DNA from: Datisca glomerata
Taxonomy: Eukaryota; Streptophyta; Magnoliopsida; Cucurbitales; Datiscaceae
Reading direction: 5' to 3'
Length of the DNA stretch: 64,000 bases
Assembly: GCA_003255025.1 (NCBI GenBank)
Contig: QANY01002360.1
Span: forward strand, 62,001 to 126,000
Shown: in pieces, positions 20,123 through 32,802 of the stretch
Layout of the letters: each line of letters begins with the position of its first letter
Position numbering within the stretch: the first letter of the stretch is position 1
Notes under the pieces: model-generated
Told to the model about the DNA's origin: nothing
Seen by the model: the letters and a program-made list of their open reading frames with translations, nothing else
Databases searched by the model: none
Made by a program: the position numbers and the translations under genes

Positions 20123-22946
20123 TCAGACTTTACCGTCCCATTCATCGTAGAACTCGTTCAAGAATTCCTCCATGAACTTGTGCCTTCTCTCTGCCCTCCT
20201 CTTCCCAGCCTGAATTAATGATCAGACCCAAAACATGATAAAAGGAGTTGACGAACGCGAACAATTGTGGAGAAATGAATATGAATAAAATCTCTTTACC
20301 TCTGTTTTCATTAAATCCTTCAGCGTAAGTAGCTTTTCATGAAAATGATTCAACGTAGTCTGCTCGTCTCTGTTTATATACTCTTTCTGCGATAGAGAAC
20401 AGCGTGGATGAATGGATGGATCATGTAGCACTCTGTTCCTACTTCCACCAAAGGTGAAACAACGAGCAATTCCTGAAAGAGAATGAAAACTTGAGCTATT
20501 CGCGATAGCTTTTGGATTAGAGTTTCCACCACACAGTGGGTTCATAGCATTTGATCACCGATGATCAAGTACCATTATACTTTCACCTGTTTTGAACTTG
20601 CATACGCAAAATTAAACAAAGAACGTTGTACGGTATATGTAATCAATCATAAGTGAATTAGTAGTTACCAATAGCACCGATTGCATCTAAACGATCAGCA
20701 TCTTGCACAACCCCGAATTCTGGAGAATATTCACCATTTGCAAGCCCTGCAAGCTCATCTTTGAAACCTGGAAATTGGCAACTACATCAGCTATGATATA
20801 TGCGTTAGACTAATAAAAAGTTTAGTTTAGATAGCAAAAGTAACAATTAAACCTCTTCAGCAGCACACCATTTGCTCCGAATGTTATTCCAGTTCCGAAT
20901 CTTAGCAGTGTTTAGCAAGCAAATTTAATCAATTTTCTCGCATTTTTAACCTTTCATTAAGTGGGAGTTGGAACTAATTCCTGTTAATCATTTTCCGTAG
21001 TGCGTCCCTGAGAGCATAAAAAAACTGATGTGTTCGGCAACCATGTTACGTGTCAATAACATGTCAACATTGCAGGACATTCTCCTTTTATAGAGTAACA
21101 ATAATTTGTATCAAGACATTGATATATCAAACTTTCACAACCAAATACAATTTAGATTTCAAAACACAGGAAACATAACTTGAAAACTCAATATTATCTA
21201 ACATTCTTCACCAGTAGATGAAGACTAAAAACCAATCTGGAACAAACACGTATGAGCTTAAATATCTGCTCTTTCCAACCAGATGTCAGGACAACATGCG
21301 AAAGTAAAAACGGATACAAAACAATATTACAGGCTTCAGAGAACTCACCCATGCCCTTTATGATCCCCAAGATTTTTGTCTTTCTGCTCTCCTCAATGCC
21401 TTCTTCCTCCAGAAAATGCTCAACAGCTTTCTCATCAGACAAGTCTCTACATTTGCAAACATTACATGAAAATCAATAAAATGCTTAACGGAACATGCAC
21501 GTTTAAAAGCCTAATTGAAAGAAATGACAAATTCGACATGGATGGAGAAAAAGAAAAGAAAAAAAAAAGTAAAAAATGGAAGGCAAAATCTGGAACTAGA
21601 TTGCCACCATGGACGTAGCCAGAGATTTTATAGCAACATATTTACAGTAAAAAAGGTACATAAGCGGTGGAACCAAACATGTCTAAGAACACTGGTGCTT
21701 TGCACTAATAGACCTTATCTTAAAGAAAGCCACCGCCCTGCTTTGGAACTCATTTAAAGACTAACTTCAAAGTCTTAACAAAGCAGAACCTGCAAAATTC
21801 GTTATGCATACCTAATGAAATAAAATAACAGAAAGCTATGCAATCGACGGTCAAATTTTTTTTACCTTGTAATCGATGTATTGCAACATGCAATGGTATT
21901 TGAGAAACATTGATGGACTGAAATTGATAAAAATGATATTTACAAACCTCAAGTATTTGTAGTCACCTGCAGTGGACCACAAATATAGACTAGTCAGTAG
22001 TCTAAGAATCAGATGTCATAACATCTCAATGATAAACACAACAAAAGTGCGCAGAAAGCCTTTACTGAACACACTTGTGCACGCATATGTACACTTATAG
22101 CAATTCTACTACAACAAGCAGATGAAGATTCATTAGCATTGGTAAAAGTCAGAATAGGGACCAGTGATCACCCAAATTCGGACACCAAAGAGGGACAAAT
22201 ACGAGATTGAATAATGTCGTATCAGCACATGCATGTTCGGTACTACATAAATTCTCGCATAAATCCATATTAATACTAGTCCATATCTGCCTTTTCACAA
22301 AATCATTTCCATGAACAATTTATCTATGGGAGAAATAGCTGTTGCTCAATCAACAAATTCGTTGGTCTTCTGGGACGAGGCTACAACTACAAGAAGAATA
22401 TAAATGAGTCAGGTTCAAGGGATACATACCTACATCATGAAGAAGTGCAGCAAGCTCTACCTGCCAAAGATACCAGATTAGAAGAATACCATGACAATTT
22501 AAAACGCAAAGTAGATACATGTAGTATTCGTTAGCAGCACAGGATCATGCTTGAAATGTCTAAGCACATATTAGTATAAGAAATTGACGTCAGTGCCTTT
22601 GTTAGACACAGTGGATTATCAGATTACAAGAGGCAGCTATTTTGGAACCAAAGGAAAGTAAAACTGGATTCTCTCAACCTGCTTTCTGCAAATGGTAAAG
22701 CATATAAGCGTGGAAATACAGTTCGACATTTGAATGTCTTTGTAAAAAAGAAAAAACAGGATGGGGTTGAGATAAGCATACGATTTCCATGGAGTGAGAG
22801 GAGGAAGAAAGGCCTTCCTCACGAGCAAGGGAGAGAGCGAGATCTCGAACTCTCCATACATGAGAAGGGTCGTGGGATGCATCGTTGCCTTTCATGACCT
22901 TCACTACTAGCTCCTCTGCCTTTCTCACTGTTTCTTGACTCGCCAT
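20123..22946 (-). CDS. HD-domain metal-dependent phosphohydrolase
   Basis: Seven exons on the minus strand: 22946-22782, 22460-22430, 21966-21948, 21446-21349, 20767-20669, 20472-20300 and 20209-20123; 672 nt, 223 aa, and all phases close. Exon 3 is a 19-nt microexon. The HD metal site is complete: His29 in SHDPSHVWRV, His63-Asp64 in LLHDV and the Asp of QDADRLDAIG (127/129). The C-terminus is basic and helical (AGKRRAERRHKFM...). Family knowledge: it resembles small bacterial HD hydrolases such as YpgQ/YedJ, reported as nucleotide pyrophosphohydrolases; the plant substrate is not established. An in-frame upstream ATG at 23018 would add 24 residues without acidic residues until the last one, which could be an organelle presequence; I chose 22946 because MASQETVRKAEELV matches the start of the folded domain. 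Confidence 0.92.
21948..21966 (-). other. 19-nt microexon of the HD-domain gene
   Basis: It encodes GDYKYLR together with bases from its neighbours, and is needed to connect LLHDVG with DLSDEK in frame. It is flanked by a GCAG acceptor and a GTTTGT donor. Automated gene callers often miss exons of this size. Confidence 0.85.
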
Positions 22947-25900
22947 TTCCGGATTCAGAACAAAAAATGAAGCAAAACGCAACCGCAATGGTATTATCGC
23001 GGAATTTATTAGTGTCACTTAGCCACTAGCGCCACCGGTCAGGTCCTTCACAAATTTATAATTCGGGTTTCTAGTTATAACTTATAAGCATTTAGCCGTC
23101 TTAAAGGATTCTCTATTTGGACACAGCTTACTTTAGGCCACCCGGGCCCGTTTATGTGTTTGGCATTGTCAGTGAGTTAAAGACCAGTTAATAAATAACA
23201 GTGGAGATAACTAATTAATAGTTTATTAAAGTATATATATAATAAAATGATATGAAAATGAACTGAAATTGAAATTGGAAATGTAAAGGTTAATAACTAT
23301 TATTATAATATTAATATCAGTAATATATTTGTAAATAATATATAACAGATGTACTATATGTAGTTCAATTTTCTAATTTAATGCTACAATAAACGAATAA
23401 CAGTATTAAATAGTTCATTTTAATACAGTCCAAATCAATTCAATTCAATCTTATTGAAACAATACAATAAAGTCTGAATCGCCAAATTAGACATATCTCT
23501 TATCTTTTTTCTCTTATCTTTTTTCTCTGGTAAATTTGGAATGTTGGTATAAAGATGCATGCATGTAACTGACACTAGCACAACTCTTATAGAATTAAAA
23601 TCAATCAACGGGTGTTCAATACTTTAAAAGAGTACTTTAGACTTCTACAATGGACAAGATATGATCAAAGTTTGATTACACTACCACTTCAAAAATATAT
23701 GTTGGGAACTTGGGAGTATTTATGTACTAGTTTATGTAAATACCATTCAGCTCTCAACAATTGGAATTCAAGGAGTATGTCCGACACTTTGCACCATAAA
23801 CTTGTTTTCATCGTGAATTTCAATTTCATTTGTGAAATTATAAAGCCTAACTCTATCATTCTTTAAAATTTAGGTGTTAAGAAGATAAATAATTGAGTCT
23901 TTAACTAGCACAATTTGGACATATTCAAGTGATGTGAGAACAAAAGTTCTAATAGAATGCCTTGGTTTTCTTACTATTGGACTGAGAGAATTGTAGATCC
24001 TCCAAGTTTACCGTCACGGGTGTTGTCCGGTAACTAAATGATGAACCTGAAAATAAGAGAGAGAAAATGAACGTAAGAGTATCAATTTGACATAAGTGTG
24101 ATCTGTAGTCAATTAGAGCCTGACACTCAAGTCAGTAATGATTTTGCTAGCGTGAGAGAGCTAGAGAACGAATATCTTATTGATGAGTTAGGCATCCTAT
24201 ATTTTAGCGAGAAACCATGGACTTTCTATAGTGGGCCAAAGAATATGTGTCAGGGTCAAGACTGAAGTGATGATTTTTAGGCTAAGGAGCTTAGGTATGG
24301 ACCCAATCAATTTTAGGCCTCTACAGTTTACCCCTACTTTCTGAGTTCGGGTTGTATGAATCGGACTTTGGAACTAAACATACAATTTTACTGAGCTTGA
24401 TTCGTGATCCATGATCTAGGTTCGTTCGTGGCCAATCCTCATAAATTTTGAGTAATTCAAAATTTACGAAAGAAAGTTTAGTTGGACAAAACCATAAAAA
24501 TAGTTCGACTTGACTGCATTAAAGGTAAAACTAAACTTTATTGATTCATATAAATAAATCGGCAAAGTGTGTGTTGGTTGATCATGCCCATATAAGGTCT
24601 ACACTGTCAAATCATTACTGACTTGAGTGTCATAGTCCAATTGGCTATGCACTATATTGGTGTCAAGTTGATACTCTTACATTCATTCTTTCTTTCTTAT
24701 TTTCAGGTTCATCATCCAGATATCAAACAACGCAACACCTTTAATAGTAGATTTTCAGCATCTACAAAAATAATGTCGTTTATAAATGTAAAATCATGTA
24801 CACATTGTTGTATAAATATTATCAGATTGTTCATCTTAGCAAATAAGAAAAAATAAATAAATGAGTAGAAAATAACTTATATAACCGATTAATGCAAATA
24901 AGAAATCTTGAATTTAAGTCTGAGCCCAACAAATTCACGATGCCTCCTTAAGACGAATTTGCTCCATCTACGGTGCTTAAGGCGCGTGAGCAATCGTCTC
25001 CTAGGATAAAACGGACTTTGTTCTCGCGGAAGAAGCATTACACTCGCACAAGAATCGGCGAACCAACCTATATCTTGTAATCAAACCGAAAGTGAATGAC
25101 TAATGGTAATGCAAAGAAGAAAGAGAAAGAGTTTAATTTTTTTCAAAATGGGGAATGTCAGTAATGAATGGTTGTTCATTTTCATAATGGTTGCCATAAC
25201 TTACATGGTTGTCCCATTTCATAATGGTTGCTATCAAAAATCACAAAGATATGATCGAGTGGATACCTTAATAGACAATTTCTTATTCAACCATAATGAT
25301 TTTTGACAAAACATAAATCAGCTTATTCTATCAACTGAGAATAAACACTTAACTACATCAATTAAAGAATTTTGGAGTCAGAGCTCATTCTATCTTAGTT
25401 AGAACTGCTCAATTAATGTAATGTCAAAACCATTTTCCAACACATATCACATGGATAATGGATCGCAAATGGTGATGTTATTAACACACACAACACCAAG
25501 TTTTCGAGTTTAACTGGTGTTATTATTGATGATTTGTAAGTTAATGCATCAAATTGACAAGATCAAAACTTCATACATAAAATTCAGAGGAGCACCTAGT
25601 TTAGGAGTTTAAATTATTTTACCCAACAACATAATTAAATAGCAGACGTGCAAATATATGCTGAAAATAAATCACATATTGTTATGAGAGAATATGAGGT
25701 GATTATGTTCAGTCAATTTAAACCGTTGAACATAAAATTAACAGATCAGATAAATCAAACATAAAAATAAAAATAACTTTTTTTAATTTACTTAGTTGAT
25801 CTGCACGTTCGTTTTTTATTCAACAAATATAACCAAACATAACATCTCACATCGTTCACAATCCATATATTTGTGGCCAATATTTTCTTGTAAATTTTAC

Positions 25901-27183
25901 TAAAAAAATCATGTAATTGAAAAATGAAATTGCAATTCTTGTGACAAAAATAAACAAATAAAATAGCGGTTGCCAATTAAAATGAACATCTAGGGCTGCA
26001 TGATCTTTCCGTCAAGTCATGGGATTCACGATGAATCCGGATATGCCTCATTGTTGCTTTCGGTCATTACATTATATGCTTAACCGAGTTAGGCATAACA
26101 GCTGGCTATAATAGATGAGCACCGGCCGAGCCAAGTCGCAAAAATTTGTAACTTTTTTAATACACATTTTGTATCATGGATTTTGTGTATGGTACCGGAG
26201 TAAAATTTTAGTACGGTAATGGGTTACTGTTTGTATTTTTGTGTATAAACTTTATATTTTCATGTATTAATTTAAGCTGAAATCACATGTATCAATTTTA
26301 TATCCGATCATGTATGATTTTTATGATTATGATGATTTTGGTGTTTGAGTCATTGTACTCTATAATTTATTTTTATTTTTTAGAAAATAATGTGACTTTT
26401 AACTTTTGATTTGTATTTATGTATAAGTCAAGTATCAAAAGTACATCTTTGATATCTTTAATGTCTCTCCTAAATTGGACTTCTGAAAGCGTTGATGATA
26501 GTAGAAGCTATGTTCACATATTTCTCTCTTTTTTTTAACAAAAGTATTTAAATATTTGTCCAACTAAGAAAAAAAATGAAAAATACATTGGGTCTTCTAA
26601 GTCTGTACAAGATGTCAATCTAAGTTCAATTTTCTTATTTTAGTTCATCAACTTGTAAGTAAAACAAGTAATATTAACTTTTTTGTCAACGTTCCGATTG
26701 TTTTGGTGAAAAAAGTTGGGAAAACCCTTAGATGTTACTCTTCGAATAAGAAATTCATGTTGTTTTGCATAACTAATGTATATATACATCATGTTAAATG
26801 AACAAGTCCTTCTGTCATTCCAAAAAAAATGACAAAAGATAATTTTAAATCAAATCTGGACAGACTTACATGTTTGCTACACTTAATTTTTTTTCCTATA
26901 AACTGATCTAAACTGTCAATATCTTATGAAACAACCGTGGCTACAAATTTCTCAAGAGAATCGGATCTCATTTAAAAATATAAACAATTAATGTATCTCA
27001 ATGAATGGGGTTAATGGTATGTCATTTCAAGAATCAAATTAAGAAACTTGAAACTTTAGAAACTAAATTAATGTAAACACATATATTAAGGGTCAAAGAT
27101 TACATTATTATTCATTGTTTATTTTATTTTATTTTAAAAGTTGATCATAGTAGAAATACTGAAATAGTAAAAAAACATGGTAG
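22947..27183. other. Intergenic region right of the HD-domain gene
   Basis: AT-rich DNA with no supported gene. It contains a large inverted-repeat element (24040-24714). Around 24925-25230 the sequence is less AT-rich and includes a repeated ATAATGGTTGC motif, perhaps an old repeat remnant that I cannot classify. The rest shows no recognisable structure. Confidence 0.5.
24040..24714. mobile_element. Foldback / long-TIR element
   Basis: Two arms of about 106 bp, 24040-24145 and 24608-24714, are inverted copies of each other; both begin GATGAACCTGAAAATAAGA when read inward and share ACACTCAAGTCAGTAATGA. The loop of about 460 bp has no coding capacity. Long inverted termini fit a Mutator-like (MULE-derived) MITE or a foldback element. 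I could not find the target-site duplication, and a GGTGTTG match further out suggests the ends may extend some 30 bp. Confidence 0.6.
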
Positions 27184-28506
27184 CATAAGGTTTGGGAAAA
27201 TGTAATAATTTAGTCAAAATCAATATCAATAAATAAAACTATTTTTAATTCATTAGCAGTTGAGCACTAAGCAGATGTCTAAAAATAAAATGAGATTTTC
27301 TCTCAAAGAAAATTTATGATGAGAATAGAATAGTTTATTGTTGGCCAATTGAGAACGCGTATATAACGAGCCACCAAGTCCACAGATTATCTTCCCGGCT
27401 CAGACAAAAAATCATTAAACAAACAAAAAAAGATTTAAGATTATAAGACGTTTTTTGGTCAAATTAAGTTTATAAGGAATTATTTAGAACAAAAATACGA
27501 TTATTATAAGAAGTTGATTATGATTTAGTAAATAGAATGTTTCCCTTCATTATTATTATAATCATGTCATATATTTCCCGTAAAATCTATATTCACGTAT
27601 TCCTAAGGGTACATTTTTCATTTATAATTGGTGAGGATAATCCGTCGTAGCCGTTTGTTTATTTATATTTTAGGATATTAACAAATAGATTTACTTAAAA
27701 AATTATCTCATTTGTCATGAAATTAAATTAATACGAGTTATACATAGTTTGCCCTTATTATTTCATAGAATTCCTGAGTTGTCAATCATAAATATTAAAA
27801 TTTAGTAGTAGTTTTAAACTAAATGATTATTACACTTATAAATTTTTAATGATATTTTTTGAACTACTTTTAAAAAATTTTAAACTGCCTTTTACAAATA
27901 TAATAATTAAATATTTTAACATGAACAATTATGTAGTAACACTTTTATAATTTTTTTCTAATTACGTCTTAAATCTTCATTTGTTAGACAGTATTATTAA
28001 ACTTTTTTATGAGATTAATTGTATAATTTAAATTTGTAGACCTAATATACCTTAAAATGTATGAAATTAAATCAAGCGTATGAAAAAACGTAAAAGAAAA
28101 CAAATTGAATTATTTTATTAATTAATATTTATTATTAAAAATACCTAGAATTTAAAGTAACTGTATATATTTGAATGAAATCTATTATGATTTATGAGTT
28201 CTGACGATTGATAATTTATATCATTTTTATATCATCTAACCGTTGTCATTTAATATCATTTCAAAATTTTAAGACACTATTTTTTAGTTTAATTTTTATT
28301 ATTTTAGTTTAACACGTGCAATTCACATTTCAGGAACTAATTAAGTTTAAAAGTAGTTAATCTTGCAATATATTATATATCTTTCTTACCAAAATTCCAC
28401 ATATAATAAAATATCATTATATATATCATAATTATGGAAATTAAGTTAAAAAAGTGAGTAGCAAAAAATTGCAAGATATTTAGTAACAAACTTCATATCT
28501 AGATAT

Positions 28507-28731
28507 TGAAGAAAGACAGAAAAAGATGAAGGAGAAAAAAGCCAGAGAAGGAATCCGAGAGAAAAAAAGTAGAAGAGAAACAATTCTAACATTAACTCAA
28601 AACAGTTGCTCAACAGAACAATAAAAGGGAAAAAGAATAAGCCAAACGGCTAGCAAAGGGGAAATAGAGAACTACCCTTGACTAACAATAACAACTTAAA
28701 CAAATTACAAAAGTAACCTTCTTTTCTAACA
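28507..28731 (-). repeat. 3' LTR of the unit A copia copy
   Basis: 225 bp with minus-strand ends TGTTAG and CTTCA. It matches 41635-41856 and 50274-50503. Confidence 0.85.
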
Positions 28732-31700
28732 CCCCCTCAAACTCATCCGAGGATTGAGGAGAGTTTGTCTCTAAGGAAGGTGAAACGAGGTGTAGAAAGA
28801 AGTTTAGTAAATAAACTTGCAAATTGATATTGAGAATTGATGTGTTTGGCAATGAAATCTTTCTTGAGCACTCTTTCCTGAATGAAATAGTAGTCTATTT
28901 TGACATGCTTCGTGCAAGCATGAAGAATAGGATTAGAAGCTAAAGAGAATCGCAGATGTGTTGTCACAATGAAGAATAGGAGGTTGTGACTGAAACACAC
29001 GGAGATCTCTAAGAATTTGACATAGCCAACTCAATTTAGCAGCTGTGTTGGCAAGGCCTTTGTACTCAGCCTCTGTTGATGAATGAGCAATAGTGGGCTG
29101 CTTCTTAGCACTCCAAGAAATAACATTAGGTCTGAGAAAAATAACAAATTTGGAGGTATATCTCCTATCTGATGGATCATCAGTCCTAGGGGTGTAATCG
29201 GTTCGGTTCGGCTCGGTTTAAGTGATAATTTCAAACCGAACCGTAAAAAATATATTTTACTTATTAAAATCAAGCCAAACTGTCATTTGTATGTAAACTG
29301 AACCGTAAAAAATAGTTCAGTTTGGTGCGGTTTTGTTGTTTGTTCAAAACTCTGGAAAAAAAATTCCTCTTGCATTTCTTAGAACAAAGGAAACAATGAA
29401 GTGAATTAGAAAATGCGATGAAAATAGAGCAAATGAGCTTATAAACTTAAAATGGGGATCCACATCACAAAGGAAAGAACCAGGAACTAAACCTCAGATT
29501 CAAACTTTAAGCAAAGAAATTAGAATACATAATATGTCTCAACAAAATTGACAGATCCACCTCCGATAAACCCTAAAGAAATTAAACAAAAATAGAAAAG
29601 AAATTAATAAATAACATTAGCTTAGTTGTAGCCTGCAGTAGCTTCTAGAGAGAGATATATACAACCTACTATAAACAGATATGGGTGAGGGAGAAGAAAC
29701 TAAGAGGAATATGTGGCTGAAGACGCAGAGCCACAATAGATTTGGGACTACCAAAACGGTTAAAGCCAGAGCCACAGAGCCTCTGTAACGACAATGGAGA
29801 AACAAGGATGATGCACCGCGAGGAGCTACTATAGCGAAGAGGGAACTTCACGATGACAAATCTACTAAGACGATGATGAATCTGCTTGGTGTTTACGGTG
29901 AACCATAACTACGATGAAGAAGGGGAGAGAGAGAGAGACGTGAATGAAAAATGAGGGGTAGGGTCATGAGATATTGAGATTTTTATAAGAGGATTCGGTT
30001 TGTTCGGTTTCATTCGATTTGAGATTGAAAATCAAAAACCGAACCGAATAAATTTTTTTAACGGAATAGAAACCAAACTGACCCGCTTAAAATTATTACA
30101 CCGATCGAACCGCTTCAGTTCAATCGGTTTAGTCGATCTGGTTGGCTTTCCTTACACCCCTAATTAGCCCAATCAGCATCTGTAAATGCATGTAAGTTAA
30201 GAGAACCAGAAGTAAACCAAAGGCCATAGTCCATAGTACCAATAATATATCTCAGAATATGTTTCATAGCATAAAATGAGTAGTGGTAAGAGAATGTATG
30301 TATTGACAGACTCTTTAACAATAAAACATATATCAGGTCTAGTGAAAGTAAGATATTGAAGAGAACCAACAATACTTCTATAGAGAGTTACATCAGACAT
30401 ATGAGAACCAACATGAGAAGAAAGATGAGTTTTAGTATAGCAAGGTGAGTGACAAGGCTTGGCTTCAAGCATGCCAGTCCTACACAAAAGGTCTCTAGCA
30501 TATTTATTTTGATTAACGAAGATAGTAAAAGATGTCCTAGTTATCTCAAGACCTGTACAATATTTAAGAGCTCCCAAGTCAGACATATCAAAAGTTTCTT
30601 TCAAGTTGTGCTCAATAGTCTCAATATAAGCAGACAATACCACTAAGAATTATGTCATCAACATAAAGCAAGATGTAAGTAATAGAAGTGGCAGTAGCAT
30701 GAACAAAAAGAAAAGTATCAGCAAGAGAAGCAATAAATCCCATGGAGAGAAGATGAGAGGTTAACTTCTCAAACCAAGTCCTAGAGGTTTGTTTCAACCC
30801 TTAAATAGACTTATGAAGTTTACAAACATGATTACGAAAGTCTTTATTAACAAATTCCCTTGGTGTGTCATATACACCTCTTCAGTTAAGGAACCATGCA
30901 AAAATACATTATTAACATCTAATTGCCTTAGAGGCCAGCCATAAGTTGCAGGTAAAGAGAATAAAATCAAAATGGTAGGTTTCTTAACAACGGGGCTAAA
31001 GGTTTCACCATAATCTAACTGTGCTTGTTGGTGATACCCTTTAGCCACTAACCTAGCTTTGTGCCTGATAATAGATCCATTTGGATTGTATTTGAGTTTA
31101 TACACTCATTTCAACCAACAAGGTTTTTATTAGCAGGTAAAAGAATACGAGACCAAGTGTTTTGAGACATTAAAGCATTATATTCAGCTATCATAGCATC
31201 ATTCCACTGTTTACTCTTAGATGCTAAAGTGAAAGAAGTAGGTTCATAAAGAGCAGGACTAACAGTTTGTGTAGGAGCAACAAATGCCTTATTTTTTTAA
31301 ATTTCAGACTTAGACATAGTTTGCATAGGGTGTGTGGATCGTGTACTAGTGTTAGAAAGATATATGTATGTGGGAATAGCAGCAGAATCATCAAGTAACA
31401 TACCAGAAATAGTAGAATTAAATCCAGAAGAAACAGTTTGCACAAAAGGCATAGAAGCAGTAAGTAGAGAAATAGTAGTCACAGATGCAGTTTGCACAGA
31501 TTCATCAGTTAAAGAACCATTTTCAGAAGAAGTGGGGAGTAATAAACTAGAATCAATATTAATGTTAGAATCAACAAGCATAGAGGGAGTAGGAGCAGCA
31601 AGCACGGTTTAATTATTAGCAACAGAGTCAGATTGTAAAGATGATACATTGTGGGAATCAGAATGCACATTATGGAAACCAGATTCATTAAGTAAAGTAT

Positions 31701-32391
31701 TATGAGATCTAAAGGGAGGTAAATCTGTGAGATAAGATGAAGTATTATTCTTAGTAGGAATGGACAAGGCAATGTGATCATCAACATTTAAACTAGCATG
31801 CATATTAGTGGAATGTGAAAGCATAGAAACGAAATTAGAAGGTTGCATTAAAGGAAGAGGAGAGACATACCTTGGATTGGCAGAATTGGTGGAGAGGAAA
31901 CAGAAGATACGTTACTTGTAGAATTGGAAGATTTAACTAAAGGTAACAAAAACTCTTCGTGAGGTGTAAAATTTATTAGTAACATAATCATAACAGAGAT
32001 ACCCTTTTTGGTCAAGAGAATAACCCAAGAAGATGGACCGAGTAGTTTTAGGGCTAAATTTATATTTCATATAAGATCTTAGGCTAGGATAGCAATCACA
32101 ACCAAAGACCCTAAGAAAAGTATAATCAATAGGTTTACTAAACATTTTTTCATAAAGAGTAGAGTTGTGCAAAATTATACTAGGCATCCTATTAATTAAA
32201 AAATAAGTAGTACTAAGCAGTGTAGAGGCATGAGTTTTTATGCACTATGCCGTTAGTATGCAAAAAATTTTAAAAAGCAGTATTGACATACTCACCACCA
32301 TTGTCAGTACATAAAGTCCTAATCTTGGTTGAAATTGGTTTTCAAGAAGAGGTTTAAGACATTGAAAAATAATAAAGACATCAGACTTGTA
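28732..32391 (-). pseudogene. Copia pol remnant (integrase, RT, RNase H), unit A
   Basis: Pieces visible on the minus strand are the integrase C-terminal part (32187-31933, with FLGYSLDQKGYLCYD), a long Ser/Thr-rich linker (about 31850-31300), the RT start (31105-30794, HKARLVAKGYHQQ and RQLDVNNVF), a YVDD catalytic motif near 30660, TGLEITRT and the LYRSIVGSLQYLTFTRPD block (to about 30200), then RNase H ending FTFLRDKL (29000-28743). Frames are broken by stops and shifts, and a hAT-like element splits the RNase H region at the ADADW position. Confidence 0.85.
29187..30162. mobile_element. hAT-like non-autonomous transposon inserted in the unit A copia remnant
   Basis: 976 bp with perfect 11-bp terminal inverted repeats TAGGGGTGTAA and TTACACCCCTA. 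The flanking octamers ATCAGTCC (29179-29186) and ATTAGCCC (30163-30170) match at 6 of 8 positions, as expected of an aged hAT target duplication, and unit B shows the empty site (ACTATCCC). Subterminal regions carry many CGGTTCGGTT/AACCGAACC motifs in both orientations. No transposase is encoded. Confidence 0.8.
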
Positions 32392-32802
32392 TGCGATGCG
32401 GAAAAACCAAGTATTTACAATTCAATTCGTGAAGCATTTTGATTTATTTCCCATTTATAAAATAAATCTCATTATTTGATAGAATAAAATCATTTTTATT
32501 TTAGACACAGAAAAAATTGGGAATTGTTTGATCGTCTTTCTCCGAGGTCCAATGGAATCTTTTTTAGAAATTTTTACAATAGCCCGTTGTGCGGGCCTCT
32601 AGCGAGAGGCCCGCAATAGAAATAGAAAGACTTGCATTGGGTTTAAGGATGTCCATGAAGTTTTGAGAAATCTAAATATCTCAGAGATAAGTCGAAAAGA
32701 GGATTCATCACTTCTTTCTCTCATTCAAAATAGAAAAACTTCAATCATTTCAATTTATTTGGAAAAATTTTGAAAAATGAGGAGTGGGGTTGGGCCAGGA
32801 GG
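32392..32802. other. Foreign 0.4-kb segment, possible LTR fragment, unit A only
   Basis: This stretch joins copia integrase sequence directly to the S1 LTR in unit A and has no counterpart in unit B. It contains a perfect 11-bp hairpin, TGCGGGCCTCT with its complement around AGCG, near 32600. The look of the minus strand (pyrimidine-rich leader, GC-richer centre) suggests part of an LTR or its leader, but I cannot name the source. Confidence 0.4.

Larger units (their letters stand above)
28507..32391 (-). mobile_element. Partial copia retrotransposon in unit A (duplicate of the C1 3' half)
   Basis: Reading on the minus strand, integrase (from 32391) is followed by the linker, RT, RNase H, a polypurine tract GAGTTTGAGGGG and the 3' LTR (28731-28507). 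It lacks gag, protease and a 5' LTR because the duplication broke inside pol/S1. It cannot be autonomous and its frames are interrupted many times. Confidence 0.85.

Noticed and set aside
24925..25310. Possible LTR fragment or small gene with a hydrophobic peptide
   Set aside because: There are no paired repeats, splice support or recognisable domain.
32392..32802. Plastid DNA insertion
   Set aside because: The hairpin and base composition made me consider it, but I recognise no plastid gene or spacer, so I do not claim it.
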